A stretch of 64,000 bases of DNA, from contig CALYPG010000003.1 of NCBI GenBank assembly GCA_945271295.1, positions 1 through 64,000 of the forward strand, read 5' to 3'. The first letter of the stretch is position 1. The number at the start of each line of letters is the position of its first letter. The stretch is from an uncultured Gilliamella sp. (GTDB lineage: Bacteria; Pseudomonadota; Gammaproteobacteria; Enterobacterales; Orbaceae). Positions 28,661-38,051 of the stretch are shown in pieces. A model generated the notes under the pieces. It ran no database searches. It was not told the origin of the DNA and saw nothing but the letters and a program-made list of their open reading frames with translations. Made by a program: the position numbers and the translations under genes.

Positions 28661-30724
28661 ATGACACAATTTATTATTACCAATCCTCAAACTTGTATCG
28701 GCTGCCATGCCTGCGAAGTTGCCTGTGTATTAACCTATCACCAAGGTAAGCACCCTGATATAAAAGAGCAATTTCAACCTAGAATAAAAGTCCATAAAAT
28801 CACTCAGGGTAGAAAAAAAGCATATACCGCATTAGCATGTCGGCAATGTGAAAATGCACCTTGTGTTAAATCATGCCCTACTAAGGCATTAATGCAAAGT
28901 AATGAAAAAGTTCATCTTAACAAATCACAATGTATAGGCTGTAAAGCCTGTGTTCTTGCTTGCCCTTTCGGTGCTATCCGTATGGTTGATGAATCAATAG
29001 AAGGGATTCTTGGTGTTGGTAATACTGAAGGTGTATTGAATAAAATTATTGCGCATAAATGCGATCTTTGTGATGAGCGTCGACATAGTCCAGCTTGTAT
29101 AGATGCCTGTCCTACTGGATCAATTAAATTAGCTAGCTTGGATAAAATCAAACAACAACGACAACAAAAACTACAGCAAGCAGCTTTTGGAACTACTCCA
29201 GATCGCCTGATTATTAATAAACAATTCTCACCTTTTACCAGTGAAGAAACACCCTTTACAAAGTTAGTTAATATTCCTCGTGAAGATCCTGACAAAAAAC
29301 CGCTTGATGAACGCAAACATACTTACAATGAAATTTATTATGGTTTTACTAAGCAACAGGCACAACTTCAATCTTCACGCTGTCTAAGTTGTGGACCCAA
29401 TTCAATTTGCGAATGGACATGCCCGCTTCATAATCGCATTCCACATTGGATCAAATTAGCTAAAGAAGGTCGTATAATAGAAGCAGCAGAATTATCAAAT
29501 AGTACTAATAGCCTACCTGAAATTACTGGTCGAGTTTGTCCACAAGATCGTTTATGTGAGGGTTCATGTACGCTAAAAAATGAAAATGATGCCGTGACAA
29601 TTGGTAATATCGAACGATATGTTACCGAAACTGCATTTAATTTAGGTTGGCGTCCAGAAACGACTTGTGCCAAGATGACCGATAAAAAAGTGGCAATAAT
29701 CGGTGCCGGACCTGCTGGGTTAGCTTGTGCTGATGTATTAGTGAGAAAGGGAATTAAACCGATAGTATTCGATCGTCATCCAGAAATCGGTGGCATGCTA
29801 ACTTTTGGTATCCCCAATTTTAAACTTGAAAAAGAGATTATGATACGTCGCCGCGAGATTTTTTCTGCTATGGGAGTTGAATTTCAGCTCAATACCGAAA
29901 TTGGCAAAGACATTGCCATGACCGAATTGCTGAATAACTATGATGCAATTTTTACTGGTATTGGAACTTATGCATCATTAAAAGCTCGATTAGAAAATGA
30001 AGATGCACAAGGTGTGTATCAAGCATTGGATTTTTTAACCGCTAATACTAAACATATAATGGGATTACCTGAACTTGCATCTCAACCCTATATCAACACT
30101 AAAGATAAACGTATAGTCGTGCTTGGCGGTGGTGATACTGCGATGGATTGTCTGCGTACAGCCATTCGACAAGGTGCAACTAGTGTAACTTGCGCTTATC
30201 GGCGAGATGAGAACAATATGCCCGGTTCCAAAAAAGAAGTCAAAAATGCCCGTGAAGAAGGTGCGCAATTCATGTTTATGATGCAACCAATTAAAATTGA
30301 AGTTAATGAATCAGGGCAAGTCATTGGCATTCGCATGGTTAAAACTGAACTTGGCGATCCTGATGCGAAAGGACGTCGCAGTCCTCAACCAATTGCAGGT
30401 TCTGAATTTGTGCTGGAAGCAGATATGGTCATTATAGCTTTTGGATTTGCTCCTCATGATATCTCGTGGTTACAAGCAGAAGGTGTGCAAATAAATCGCC
30501 GAGGCACCATTGCCGCCATTCCAATACCCAGTCAAAAACTAGCTTGCCAAACTGATAATCCGAAAATTTTTGCTGGTGGTGATATTGTGCGAGGAGCTGA
30601 CTTAGTCGTTACCGCTATTGCAGATGGGCGAATGGCAGCAAAAAGTATGATGCAATATCTTAATATCGACAATAGTACTATGGATGATACTAACGAATCA
30701 CAAATAGAGGTGAAAGCATCATGA
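28661..30724 (+). CDS. aegA: AegA-like iron-sulfur/FAD oxidoreductase
   Basis: A 687-residue fusion. Residues 1 to about 185 form a ferredoxin with four cysteine clusters (CIGCHACEVAC, CRQCENAPCVKSCP, CIGCKACVLACP, CDLCDERRHSPACIDACP). From about 200 onward it is GltD-like: CLSCGPNSICEWTC cluster, FAD site GAGPAGLACADVL, and NADPH-site VVLGGGDTAMDCLR. The family (AegA/YgfT) is thought to pass electrons between NAD(P)H and formate dehydrogenase-type partners, in Escherichia linked to anaerobic urate use. The stop overlaps the hydN start by four bases (ATGA), supporting one electron-transfer unit with hydN and fdhF. Confidence 0.92.
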   Translation: MTQFIITNPQTCIGCHACEVACVLTYHQGKHPDIKEQFQPRIKVHKITQGRKKAYTALACRQCENAPCVKSCPTKALMQSNEKVHLNKSQCIGCKACVLACPFGAIRMVDESIEGILGVGNTEGVLNKIIAHKCDLCDERRHSPACIDACPTGSIKLASLDKIKQQRQQKLQQAAFGTTPDRLIINKQFSPFTSEETPFTKLVNIPREDPDKKPLDERKHTYNEIYYGFTKQQAQLQSSRCLSCGPNSICEWTCPLHNRIPHWIKLAKEGRIIEAAELSNSTNSLPEITGRVCPQDRLCEGSCTLKNENDAVTIGNIERYVTETAFNLGWRPETTCAKMTDKKVAIIGAGPAGLACADVLVRKGIKPIVFDRHPEIGGMLTFGIPNFKLEKEIMIRRREIFSAMGVEFQLNTEIGKDIAMTELLNNYDAIFTGIGTYASLKARLENEDAQGVYQALDFLTANTKHIMGLPELASQPYINTKDKRIVVLGGGDTAMDCLRTAIRQGATSVTCAYRRDENNMPGSKKEVKNAREEGAQFMFMMQPIKIEVNESGQVIGIRMVKTELGDPDAKGRRSPQPIAGSEFVLEADMVIIAFGFAPHDISWLQAEGVQINRRGTIAAIPIPSQKLACQTDNPKIFAGGDIVRGADLVVTAIADGRMAAKSMMQYLNIDNSTMDDTNESQIEVKAS

Positions 30725-31257
30725 CTAATCGTTTTATTATTGCTGATGCTAACAAATGTATTGGCTGTAAAACCTGTGAATTAGCTTGCGTCATGTCACA
30801 TTCAGATGGCAAGGATATTATTCTCAACAATTTTCAACCGCGTTTAAAAGTTATCACAGGAATGACCGTCACCGTACCCGTTATGTGCCGTCAATGTGAT
30901 AATGCACCGTGTGCCAATGCGTGCCCAACTAATGCCATTATTCGTAAGGCAAATAGCATCCAAATTATCCAAGAACGTTGCATAGGTTGTAAAACGTGTG
31001 TGATTGCGTGTCCTTTTGGTGCTATGAATGTTGTTACATCCGAAAAAATAAATAACCAATCAACTGGTAATGAAGGTTATCAAACACAAGCAATTAAGTG
31101 CGACTTATGTATCGATAATCCAACTGGCCCTGCTTGCGTTAATGTTTGTCCAACCGATACTTTATCAATAGTAGAACCACGTAATATTGATAAATTAATC
31201 CAAGATAAACAAAAACGTACAGCATTAGAAGAAATAAATTTATTTATACAACTTTAG
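30721..31257 (+). CDS. hydN: 4Fe-4S electron-transport protein HydN
   Basis: A 178-residue ferredoxin with four cysteine clusters: CIGCKTCELAC, CRQCDNAPCANACP, CIGCKTCVIACP and CDLCIDNPTGPACVNVCP. This is the HydN pattern and length (175 in Escherichia), where it accompanies formate dehydrogenase H. It is paralogous to the N-terminal domain of the preceding AegA. Translationally coupled to aegA and 90 bases before fdhF. Confidence 0.92.
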   Translation: MTNRFIIADANKCIGCKTCELACVMSHSDGKDIILNNFQPRLKVITGMTVTVPVMCRQCDNAPCANACPTNAIIRKANSIQIIQERCIGCKTCVIACPFGAMNVVTSEKINNQSTGNEGYQTQAIKCDLCIDNPTGPACVNVCPTDTLSIVEPRNIDKLIQDKQKRTALEEINLFIQL

Positions 31258-31347
31258 ACGTAATTGCGAGTTTTTTATAACAGGTTTATAGTAAAACTAA
31301 AATAATAAAAAACTTTATATCATCAATATTCTTGGAGGATATAGACA

Positions 31348-33507
31348 ATGGAGCATAATACTAAAAAAGCATTAACTGTTTGCCCATATTGCGCATCAGG
31401 ATGTAAAATTAATTTAGTCGTTGAAAATAATAAAATCATTGCCGCAGAAGGTGCAAATGGCATAACTAACCAAGGTGAACTTTGTTTAAAAGGTTATTAT
31501 GGTTGGGATTTTTTAAATGATACCAAAATTTTAACACCACGCCTTAAAACCCCAATGATTCGCCGACAAAAAGGTGGCGATTTTGAAGCAGTAAGTTGGG
31601 ATGAAGCAATAAATTATGTTGCCAATCGTTTAGCTGACATTAAATCTAAATATGGTCCTGATTCAATCATGCTAACCGGTTCATCCCGTGGAACCGGTAA
31701 TGAAACCAATTATGTAATGCAAAAATTTGCGCGCGCAGTAATTGGTACCAATAATATTGATAATTGCGCGCGTGTTTGTCACGGGCCATCTGTTGCTGCA
31801 TTGCAAGTGACGTTGGGTAATGGTGCAATGAGTAATTCAATCGTCGAAATTGAAGATACCAAATGTATATTAGTCTTTGGTTATAATGCTGCCGATTCTC
31901 ACCCAATTGTTGCACGTCGAATTATAAAAGCGAAACAGAAAGGTGCAAAAATTATTGTTTGCGATCCGCGTTATATTGAAACCGCACGCATTGCAGATCT
32001 TTGGCTACCACTCAAAAATGGCAGTAACATGGCATTGGTCAATGCCTTCTTAAATGTACTGATCAACGAAAATCTTTATAAGCAAGATTACGTTGATAAA
32101 TATACCGAAGGATTTGATCAACTCAAAGCTATCGTTGATAAATACACGCCTGAATATGTTGAAGGGATTACTGGATTAAGCGCTGCACAAATTCGTGAAG
32201 CCGCACATATGTATGGCAAATCATCTGCCGCGACAATTCTTTGGGGAATGGGCGTCACACAATGGGGACAATGTACTGACGTTATCAAAGGTTTATCCAG
32301 TATGGCATTAATCACAGGTAATTTAGGTCGTCCAAATGTTGGTGTAGGTCCCGTACGTGGGCAAAACAATGTCCAAGGTGCTTGTGACATGGGTGCAACA
32401 CCTAAAGATTATCCAGGTTATCAGAAAGTAAATGATATTAATGTTCGAAATAAGTTTGCCAAGGCTTGGAATGTTGAATCGTTACCAGAAAATCCCGGTT
32501 GCACTATTACAGAAGTGCCTCATCGTATTTTAGAAGGAAAAATAAAGGGTTATTATATTTTAGGTGAAGATCCGTTACAAACTGATCCAGATTTGTCTGA
32601 ATTACGCAAAGCATTTAAACAAGTTGATTTTTTAGTTGTACAAGATATTTTCATGACAAAAACAGCGGCCGAAGCAGATGTTATTCTTCCAGCCACATCA
32701 TGGGGAGAGCATGAAGGTGTTTATTCCAGTGCCGACCGTGGTTTTCAACATTTCGAAAAAGCAATTGAACCTACTGGTGATGTTAAAGTCGATTGGGAGA
32801 TTATCAGTTTAATTGCAACCAAATTGGGCTACCCAATGCATTATAACAACACCAAAGAAATTTGGGATGAACTTCGCATGCTTTGCGATCAGTATAAAGG
32901 TGCAACTTATGAAAAACTAGCGGGATTAGGCTATGTTCAATGGCCATGCCCGACTGAAGATCACCCTGGTTCACCTTATCTTTATAAAGACAATAAATTT
33001 GACCGACCAAATGGTAAAGGTTTACTTACTACTGCAGAATGGATCCCGCCAAAAGATAAAGTCAATGAAGATTATCCAATGATACTATGTACAGTACGAG
33101 AAGTGGGGCACTATTCTTGCCGTTCAATGACAGGGAATTGTCGTCCACTACAAGCATTAGCCGATGAACCGGGTTTTGTACAAATTCACCCTGATGATGC
33201 ACATAGCTTGGATATTACTGACCAAGAATTAGTCTATGTTGAATCACGCCGCGGCAAAATTATTACACGTGCTAATATCAATCCAAGAGTCAACAAAGGT
33301 GCTGTTTATATGACGTATCAATGGTGGATTGGTGCCTGTAATGAATTGACATTAGATCATCTTGATCCGGTATCTAGAACACCTGAATATAAATATTCAG
33401 CAGTTAAAGTCAGTCATATTGAAGATCAAAAATGGGCTGAACAATATGTGAAAAATCTTTATAGTGAACTAAAAAATCGATTAAGATCACTAGCTGAAGT
33501 AGCTTAA
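31348..33507 (+). CDS. fdhF: Formate dehydrogenase H-type catalytic subunit (cysteine variant)
   Basis: A 719-residue molybdopterin oxidoreductase of the FdhF type, oxidising formate to CO2. The N-terminal 4Fe-4S motif is CPYCASGC with a fourth cysteine in GELCLKGYYGWDF. The active-site region ARVCHGPSVA has Cys144, codon TGT, where Escherichia FdhF has selenocysteine (UGA). The molybdopterin domains follow, with the C-terminal EVGHYSCRSMTGNCR. Length equals the Escherichia enzyme (715). An AGGA ribosome-binding site precedes the ATG. With AegA and HydN it could feed formate electrons to NAD(P) rather than to a hydrogenase; no hydrogenase genes are present here. Confidence 0.95.
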   Translation: MEHNTKKALTVCPYCASGCKINLVVENNKIIAAEGANGITNQGELCLKGYYGWDFLNDTKILTPRLKTPMIRRQKGGDFEAVSWDEAINYVANRLADIKSKYGPDSIMLTGSSRGTGNETNYVMQKFARAVIGTNNIDNCARVCHGPSVAALQVTLGNGAMSNSIVEIEDTKCILVFGYNAADSHPIVARRIIKAKQKGAKIIVCDPRYIETARIADLWLPLKNGSNMALVNAFLNVLINENLYKQDYVDKYTEGFDQLKAIVDKYTPEYVEGITGLSAAQIREAAHMYGKSSAATILWGMGVTQWGQCTDVIKGLSSMALITGNLGRPNVGVGPVRGQNNVQGACDMGATPKDYPGYQKVNDINVRNKFAKAWNVESLPENPGCTITEVPHRILEGKIKGYYILGEDPLQTDPDLSELRKAFKQVDFLVVQDIFMTKTAAEADVILPATSWGEHEGVYSSADRGFQHFEKAIEPTGDVKVDWEIISLIATKLGYPMHYNNTKEIWDELRMLCDQYKGATYEKLAGLGYVQWPCPTEDHPGSPYLYKDNKFDRPNGKGLLTTAEWIPPKDKVNEDYPMILCTVREVGHYSCRSMTGNCRPLQALADEPGFVQIHPDDAHSLDITDQELVYVESRRGKIITRANINPRVNKGAVYMTYQWWIGACNELTLDHLDPVSRTPEYKYSAVKVSHIEDQKWAEQYVKNLYSELKNRLRSLAEVA

Positions 33508-33511
33508 TATA

Positions 33512-33548
33512 AATTGATTACTGCATTATCTTAATGCAGTAATCAATT
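33512..33548. terminator. Bidirectional terminator between fdhF and mltG
   Basis: A perfect 17-bp stem (33512-33528 with 33532-33548) around a TCT loop, 4 bases after the fdhF stop and 5 before the mltG stop. It serves both converging genes. Confidence 0.85.
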
Positions 33549-33553
33549 AAAAT

Positions 33554-34573
33554 TTAATTTTTACCCTTTCGCTTACGATACTCATTAACCGCTTGTTGGT
33601 GCTTAGCATAGGTGTCTGAAAAGGTATGACCGCCGAAACCAGTGGCGACAAAATATAAATAATTAGTTTTAGCAGGATGCGCAGCAGCTTCTAGTGAAGC
33701 TAGACTTGGCATTGCAATTGGCGTCGGAGGTAAACCATAAATAACATAAGTGTTATAAGGATTATTAGTATCAGTTAAATGGGCACGTTTGATAGTTCCA
33801 CTGAAATTATCCCCTAGACCATAAATAATCGTTGGATCAGTTTGTAACTTCATATTTAAACGTAAACGATTAATAAATACCGAAGCTACATTAGCTCTTT
33901 CTGAGCTTAATCCAGTTTCTTTTTCAATAATAGAGGCAAGAATTAATAATTCATAAGGAGATTGGTATGGAAGATCACTATCACGTTTATTCCAGATTTT
34001 TTGTAAATTACTTTTCATGGTTTTATGTGCACGCTTTAATATATCAATATCTGACGTATCAGCACTATAAAGATAAGTATTTGGGGATAACCAACCTTCA
34101 ATAGAACCTTCAATTCCTAACAATTGAGCGAGCTCTTGATTTGTCTTTCCAGCTAACGTTTGCTGAACATAAGGCGTATTTTTAAGTACTTCTAACCAAT
34201 CTTTAGCACGTTTACCTTCGACAAATTGAATTGAAAAACTATTTTCCTTGCCTGAAACCAATAATTTTAAAAATTCTTCAACTGTCATATGTGGTTGTAA
34301 TAGATAAGTTCCTGCTTTAATGGAACTATAAGCAGGATCCAATTTATACAAATAAGGAAGCAAATAAGCCTTATCTATTAACTTACTTTCTTTAATTTGC
34401 GAAACTAATTGATGAAGTGATGTTCCTTTTTTTAGGATAAACATCTTATTATCATCCGTCACATGAATTGATTGCTTAGCAAATTGATGTAAAAAATAAT
34501 AACTGATACTTACAGCACAACCACCGATTAGTAAAAAAGTAAGTAAAGTAAATAGAAAAATCTTTTTAATCAT
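33554..34573 (-). CDS. mltG: Endolytic murein transglycosylase MltG
   Basis: A 339-residue inner-membrane protein (one N-terminal helix, about residues 5-25) of the YceG family, which cuts nascent glycan strands and may set their length. The LysM-like region is followed by the catalytic segment LLILASIIEKETG with the essential Glu, then NRLRLNMKLQTDPTIIYG and YNTY...GLPPTPIAMPS. Length matches Escherichia (340). Here it follows alr by 6 bases instead of pabC, so the operon differs from Escherichia. Confidence 0.96.
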   Translation of the reverse strand: MIKKIFLFTLLTFLLIGGCAVSISYYFLHQFAKQSIHVTDDNKMFILKKGTSLHQLVSQIKESKLIDKAYLLPYLYKLDPAYSSIKAGTYLLQPHMTVEEFLKLLVSGKENSFSIQFVEGKRAKDWLEVLKNTPYVQQTLAGKTNQELAQLLGIEGSIEGWLSPNTYLYSADTSDIDILKRAHKTMKSNLQKIWNKRDSDLPYQSPYELLILASIIEKETGLSSERANVASVFINRLRLNMKLQTDPTIIYGLGDNFSGTIKRAHLTDTNNPYNTYVIYGLPPTPIAMPSLASLEAAAHPAKTNYLYFVATGFGGHTFSDTYAKHQQAVNEYRKRKGKN

Positions 34574-34579
34574 AACGAT

Positions 34580-35665
34580 TTAATTTATATAGTGTATTTT
34601 TGCTCGTGTCGTTAAGCGCGTTAATAATTCATAGGCACTAATACCTGTATGGGTTGCAATTTCTTCGACGGGTAAACCTTTACCCCAAAAAATAACTTCA
34701 TCACCGGGTTGGTCTTGACCGTCATTACCTAAATCAACCACAATCATATCCATTGAAACTCGCCCGACAATCGGAACTCGTCGCCCATTGATTAAAACCG
34801 GTGTATTTTCAGCAATACTACGTGGATAACCATCACCATACCCCATTGCCACCACACCTAATTTAGTATCCTTAGGGCTTGACCAAATTTGCCCATAACC
34901 AACAGCTTCGCCTTTTTTATGCTGCCGAACGGTAATCAATTCAGATTTAAACGTCATTGCCGGCTTTAATTCGCTAATAGGTTGTTTAAAAGGAGAAACA
35001 CCATATAACGCTATTCCGGGACGAATAGCATCATAATGAGACAAAGGCCAAGCTAATATTCCACCTGAGGCTGCAATGGAACAGTTACCGATTAAGGTTT
35101 TTTCTTCAATTGATGCAATAAACTGTTCAAACAGTTGTATTTGTTTTGCTGTTTGTTCTAAAGTGAGTTCGTCTGCTGAACTAAAATGACTTATAAGATG
35201 AATGGGTTTACGCACAACAGGGCAACATGCTAAGCGATTGAATGCCGAAAGCGCTTCATCGATATTAAAACCTAAACGATGCATACCCGTATCAAGTTTA
35301 AACCATGCTGTAATTTGCTTTTCCATGGCAATATCATTTAAAGCATCAATTTGCCATTGACTATGAATAACAGTTTGTAAATTAAAATCAATCAAAATAC
35401 CAATATCATCGTGTGGGAAAAACCCCTCTAATAATAAAATAGGCGTAATAATACCGATTTTCCGCAAAGCCAATGCCTCAGAAACTCGCGCTACACCAAA
35501 ACCATCAACCTTATCACATAGTAACTCAGCTATTCCTAACATGCCATGCGAATAAGCATTGGCCTTAACAATAGCAACAATCTCCTTATCGGGGAAATTT
35601 TTTCTAAAATAATCAATATTATGGAGAATAGCTTTACGATCAATTTCTACTACAGCAATAGACAT
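34580..35665 (-). CDS. alr: Alanine racemase
   Basis: A 361-residue PLP enzyme that interconverts L- and D-alanine for peptidoglycan. The PLP lysine is Lys34 in AIVKANAYSHG. The IRPGIALYGVSP segment and the catalytic tyrosine in VGYGQIW are present. Length is typical (359). It is tightly followed by mltG, so both are cell-wall genes on one transcript. Confidence 0.97.
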   Translation of the reverse strand: MSIAVVEIDRKAILHNIDYFRKNFPDKEIVAIVKANAYSHGMLGIAELLCDKVDGFGVARVSEALALRKIGIITPILLLEGFFPHDDIGILIDFNLQTVIHSQWQIDALNDIAMEKQITAWFKLDTGMHRLGFNIDEALSAFNRLACCPVVRKPIHLISHFSSADELTLEQTAKQIQLFEQFIASIEEKTLIGNCSIAASGGILAWPLSHYDAIRPGIALYGVSPFKQPISELKPAMTFKSELITVRQHKKGEAVGYGQIWSSPKDTKLGVVAMGYGDGYPRSIAENTPVLINGRRVPIVGRVSMDMIVVDLGNDGQDQPGDEVIFWGKGLPVEEIATHTGISAYELLTRLTTRAKIHYIN

Positions 35666-35984
35666 CTAATACAACCTAACTTTTATATCAATAGGTTATT
35701 GTAAAGATTGTTTATTATAATCACAATTAAAAAATGACCAATTTTTTTAGTTTCTATCTCGAAACAACATAAAATCCTATTAAATCAAGCTAAATTAATA
35801 TCTATAACATATTGATATTATTTATTATAGCAACAATTCATGGAATTATTTCGAGATCAAATTTGGTTTGATTGATCATTGCGATATTAATTTTACTTGT
35901 ATTGCCCTATCCTGTTTTAATCTGTATTGCTTAAATAAAATTAAAAACCAAAATAAATATTCATCTAAAAATCTCTAGGTGGCC
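35666..35984. other. Intergenic region upstream of alr
   Basis: About 320 AT-rich bases holding the alr promoter side. No gene or clear site is seen. Confidence 0.35.
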
Positions 35985-35987
35985 TGA

Positions 35988-36416
35988 AGTCAACATCCTC
36001 TACAAGCTAGTGAGTTGGCAAAAAGCACTCAAATAACAGATTTACCATTACTGTTATCGCTAAACGATAAAACACTCACCTCACGAGATAAACGAGCAAA
36101 AGATGAACAAGACACTTTATGGTGGAAAGTTGCAGCACTTGACGCGAGAAACCGCCCAATTGTCGGTTGGGTGTCAAGCAAAGATGAGGGAGTAAAAAAG
36201 GTGAGTGTTTGGGATTGGTTTGATTTTTCCCAATTAACTGAAAATGCCAGCTTAGTTAAGTTTTATAAGGATGTGGAATTATCTGAAAAGCGAAATAAAG
36301 ATAATCCGTCATTAGATAAATACCAACTAACTTTAAAGACAACGTTATCTATATTAGACAGACAATATCCGACCGACTCGCCAGAAAACAAAAAGTATGC
36401 CTATATAAAAAAATGA
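35988..36416 (+). pseudogene. Truncated fragment with an SH3-like segment
   Basis: An open frame of about 140 codons from just after a TGA at 35985 to a TGA at 36416, with no ATG near its beginning. A TTG at 36015 is the only candidate start and lacks a ribosome-binding site. The encoded WWKVAALDARNRPIVGWV, then VSVWDWFDF, looks like the SH3-like region of larger secreted or T6SS-linked proteins, followed by a charged helical tail. I read it as the 3' end of a gene that lost its 5' part. The alternative is a short real gene started at TTG. Confidence 0.45.
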
Positions 36417-36708
36417 GTGACCACTTATATTTTTATTTATCAAGGTAATAAGACAAAATTAATAACAGTCTATTCTCCAGAGTAAGAATTAGAACGATGA
36501 TTGGTATTAAGAATATATAATGCTAAACATCACTCAATTGTTACTTGTTTTTTCATGCTAAATTTTTATTATAAAAATTGAAAAACACAAAGGGGTAAAT
36601 ATTAAAAGGTTACTTTTTATTATGATTATTTTATTTAGAATTAGCTTATGCCAATCATTTAAAATTGGCGTAAATATCATGCAAATCCTTTTTTGATGGA
36701 ATAAAAAA

Positions 36709-37038
36709 CTATTTTTTTATAAGATTTTTATATAGATGTCTTAAAGCCATAATAGGATGATAAATCATCATTCTTGGTCCTGAAAATCGCATCACTTGTT
36801 TAATTTTCTGTTTATAATCCTTACGATAACAATGTTTACTACAACGTTCGCAGGTTGCTTTTTCCTCACCAAATCGACATAATGTAAGTCGTTGCATTGC
36901 ATATAGTAATAGATCATTACAATCTTCACACAATTGGTTATGTGGCATATGATGCTTTTTATAGCAATATAGGTTGATCATGACCCGAACGGTAGCTTTT
37001 TCTTGTGTTATTTTCGGTCCCGTATTATTTGCAACCAT
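36709..37038 (-). CDS. ygbA: YgbA family protein (nitrous oxide-stimulated promoter family)
   Basis: A 109-residue protein with cysteines in a zinc- or cluster-like pattern: LCEDCNDLL, LCRFGEEKATCERCSKHCY. It ends with RFSGPRMMIYHPIMALRHL. This matches Escherichia YgbA, an NsrR-regulated nitric-oxide-responsive gene. I use the ATG at 37038; a GTG four codons upstream is the alternative. It is divergent from the shikimate dehydrogenase-like gene across about 70 bases. Confidence 0.88.
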   Translation of the reverse strand: MVANNTGPKITQEKATVRVMINLYCYKKHHMPHNQLCEDCNDLLLYAMQRLTLCRFGEEKATCERCSKHCYRKDYKQKIKQVMRFSGPRMMIYHPIMALRHLYKNLIKK

Positions 37039-37108
37039 AATGACATTCACACTAACTTAGAAAGTGATAAAATACTAATTATAATTATCATCACAAGGAT
37101 CAATTATA

Positions 37109-37942
37109 ATGGCAAGAATTATTAATAAGGATACCACTGTTTGTATGTCTTTGTCGGCCAGACCGAGTAATTTTGGTACACGTTTTCATAACTATTTGTA
37201 TGAAAAACTGAATCTTAATTATATTTATAAGGCGTTTACAACAAATAACTTAAAAGATGCTATTTATGGGATTAAAGCATTAGCCATTCGAGGTTGCGCA
37301 ATTTCGATGCCATATAAAGAAGCCTGTATTGAATTTATCGATGAATTGGATCATTCAGTGACATCAATTCAATCGGTTAACACTATTGTCAATACAGATC
37401 ATTTTCTAAAGGCCTATAACACCGATTATATGGCTGTAGCAAACCTAATAAAATCAAATCAAATTATTAATACCACACCTTTTGTATTAAAAGGTAGTGG
37501 TGGTATGGCAAACGCGGTTATCGGTGCTTTTTATGATGCCGGATTTAAAAATGGTATTATAGCAGCCCGTAATCAACCAAAAGGAGAAGCTCTAGCTAAA
37601 CGTTATAACTATAAATGGGTAAAAGATGAAAAAGATATTGAGCTAAATCAAGCGCAATTAATTATTAATGTTACCCCCATTGGCATGCTTGGAGGAATTG
37701 AAGCAAAAGAGTTAGCTTTCTCTGAATCGATAATAAATCAAGCCGATATTGTTTTTGATGTCGTAGCAATGCCAATTGAGACGCCAATGATTCAGTATGC
37801 TAGAAATTTAAATAAAAAAATCATTTCCGGTGCTGATGTTGCGGTACTGCAAGCTGTTGAACAATTTGTGTTATATACCGGCATAAGACCAGATGATGAA
37901 TTGATAAAACAAGCTGCTAATTTTGCTAGACAAAATATTTAA
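37109..37942 (+). CDS. Shikimate 5-dehydrogenase-like protein
   Basis: A 277-residue AroE-superfamily protein. The substrate-site lysine lies in GCAISMPYKEAC and the catalytic Asp in YNTDYMA. The NADP domain opens with LKGSGGMANAV and later shows NVTPIGMLGG. It resembles the Haemophilus HI0607 group of shikimate dehydrogenase-like enzymes, which have low activity on shikimate, rather than AroE itself. Whether it serves aromatic synthesis or quinate use cannot be told from context. Ribosome-binding site AAGGA. Confidence 0.88.
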   Translation: MARIINKDTTVCMSLSARPSNFGTRFHNYLYEKLNLNYIYKAFTTNNLKDAIYGIKALAIRGCAISMPYKEACIEFIDELDHSVTSIQSVNTIVNTDHFLKAYNTDYMAVANLIKSNQIINTTPFVLKGSGGMANAVIGAFYDAGFKNGIIAARNQPKGEALAKRYNYKWVKDEKDIELNQAQLIINVTPIGMLGGIEAKELAFSESIINQADIVFDVVAMPIETPMIQYARNLNKKIISGADVAVLQAVEQFVLYTGIRPDDELIKQAANFARQNI

Positions 37943-37959
37943 GATATTTTTTTATTAAG

Positions 37960-37982
37960 GGATGATCTTTTATAGATCATCC
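37960..37982 (+). terminator. Hairpin after the shikimate dehydrogenase-like gene
   Basis: GGATGATC pairs with GATCATCC around a 7-base loop, 17 bases after the stop. The T run after it is weak. It may also act on the converging aldolase operon. Confidence 0.6.
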
Positions 37983-38051
37983 TCAATTTCATAAGTTATT
38001 TTATTTAAAAGCTACTTTTCACTGAGCTTATCACATTAATAATTATAATTA

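Noticed and set aside
31348-33507. In-frame UGA selenocysteine codon in fdhF
   Set aside because: The active-site codon is TGT and the frame contains no internal TGA, so no selenocysteine insertion is needed.
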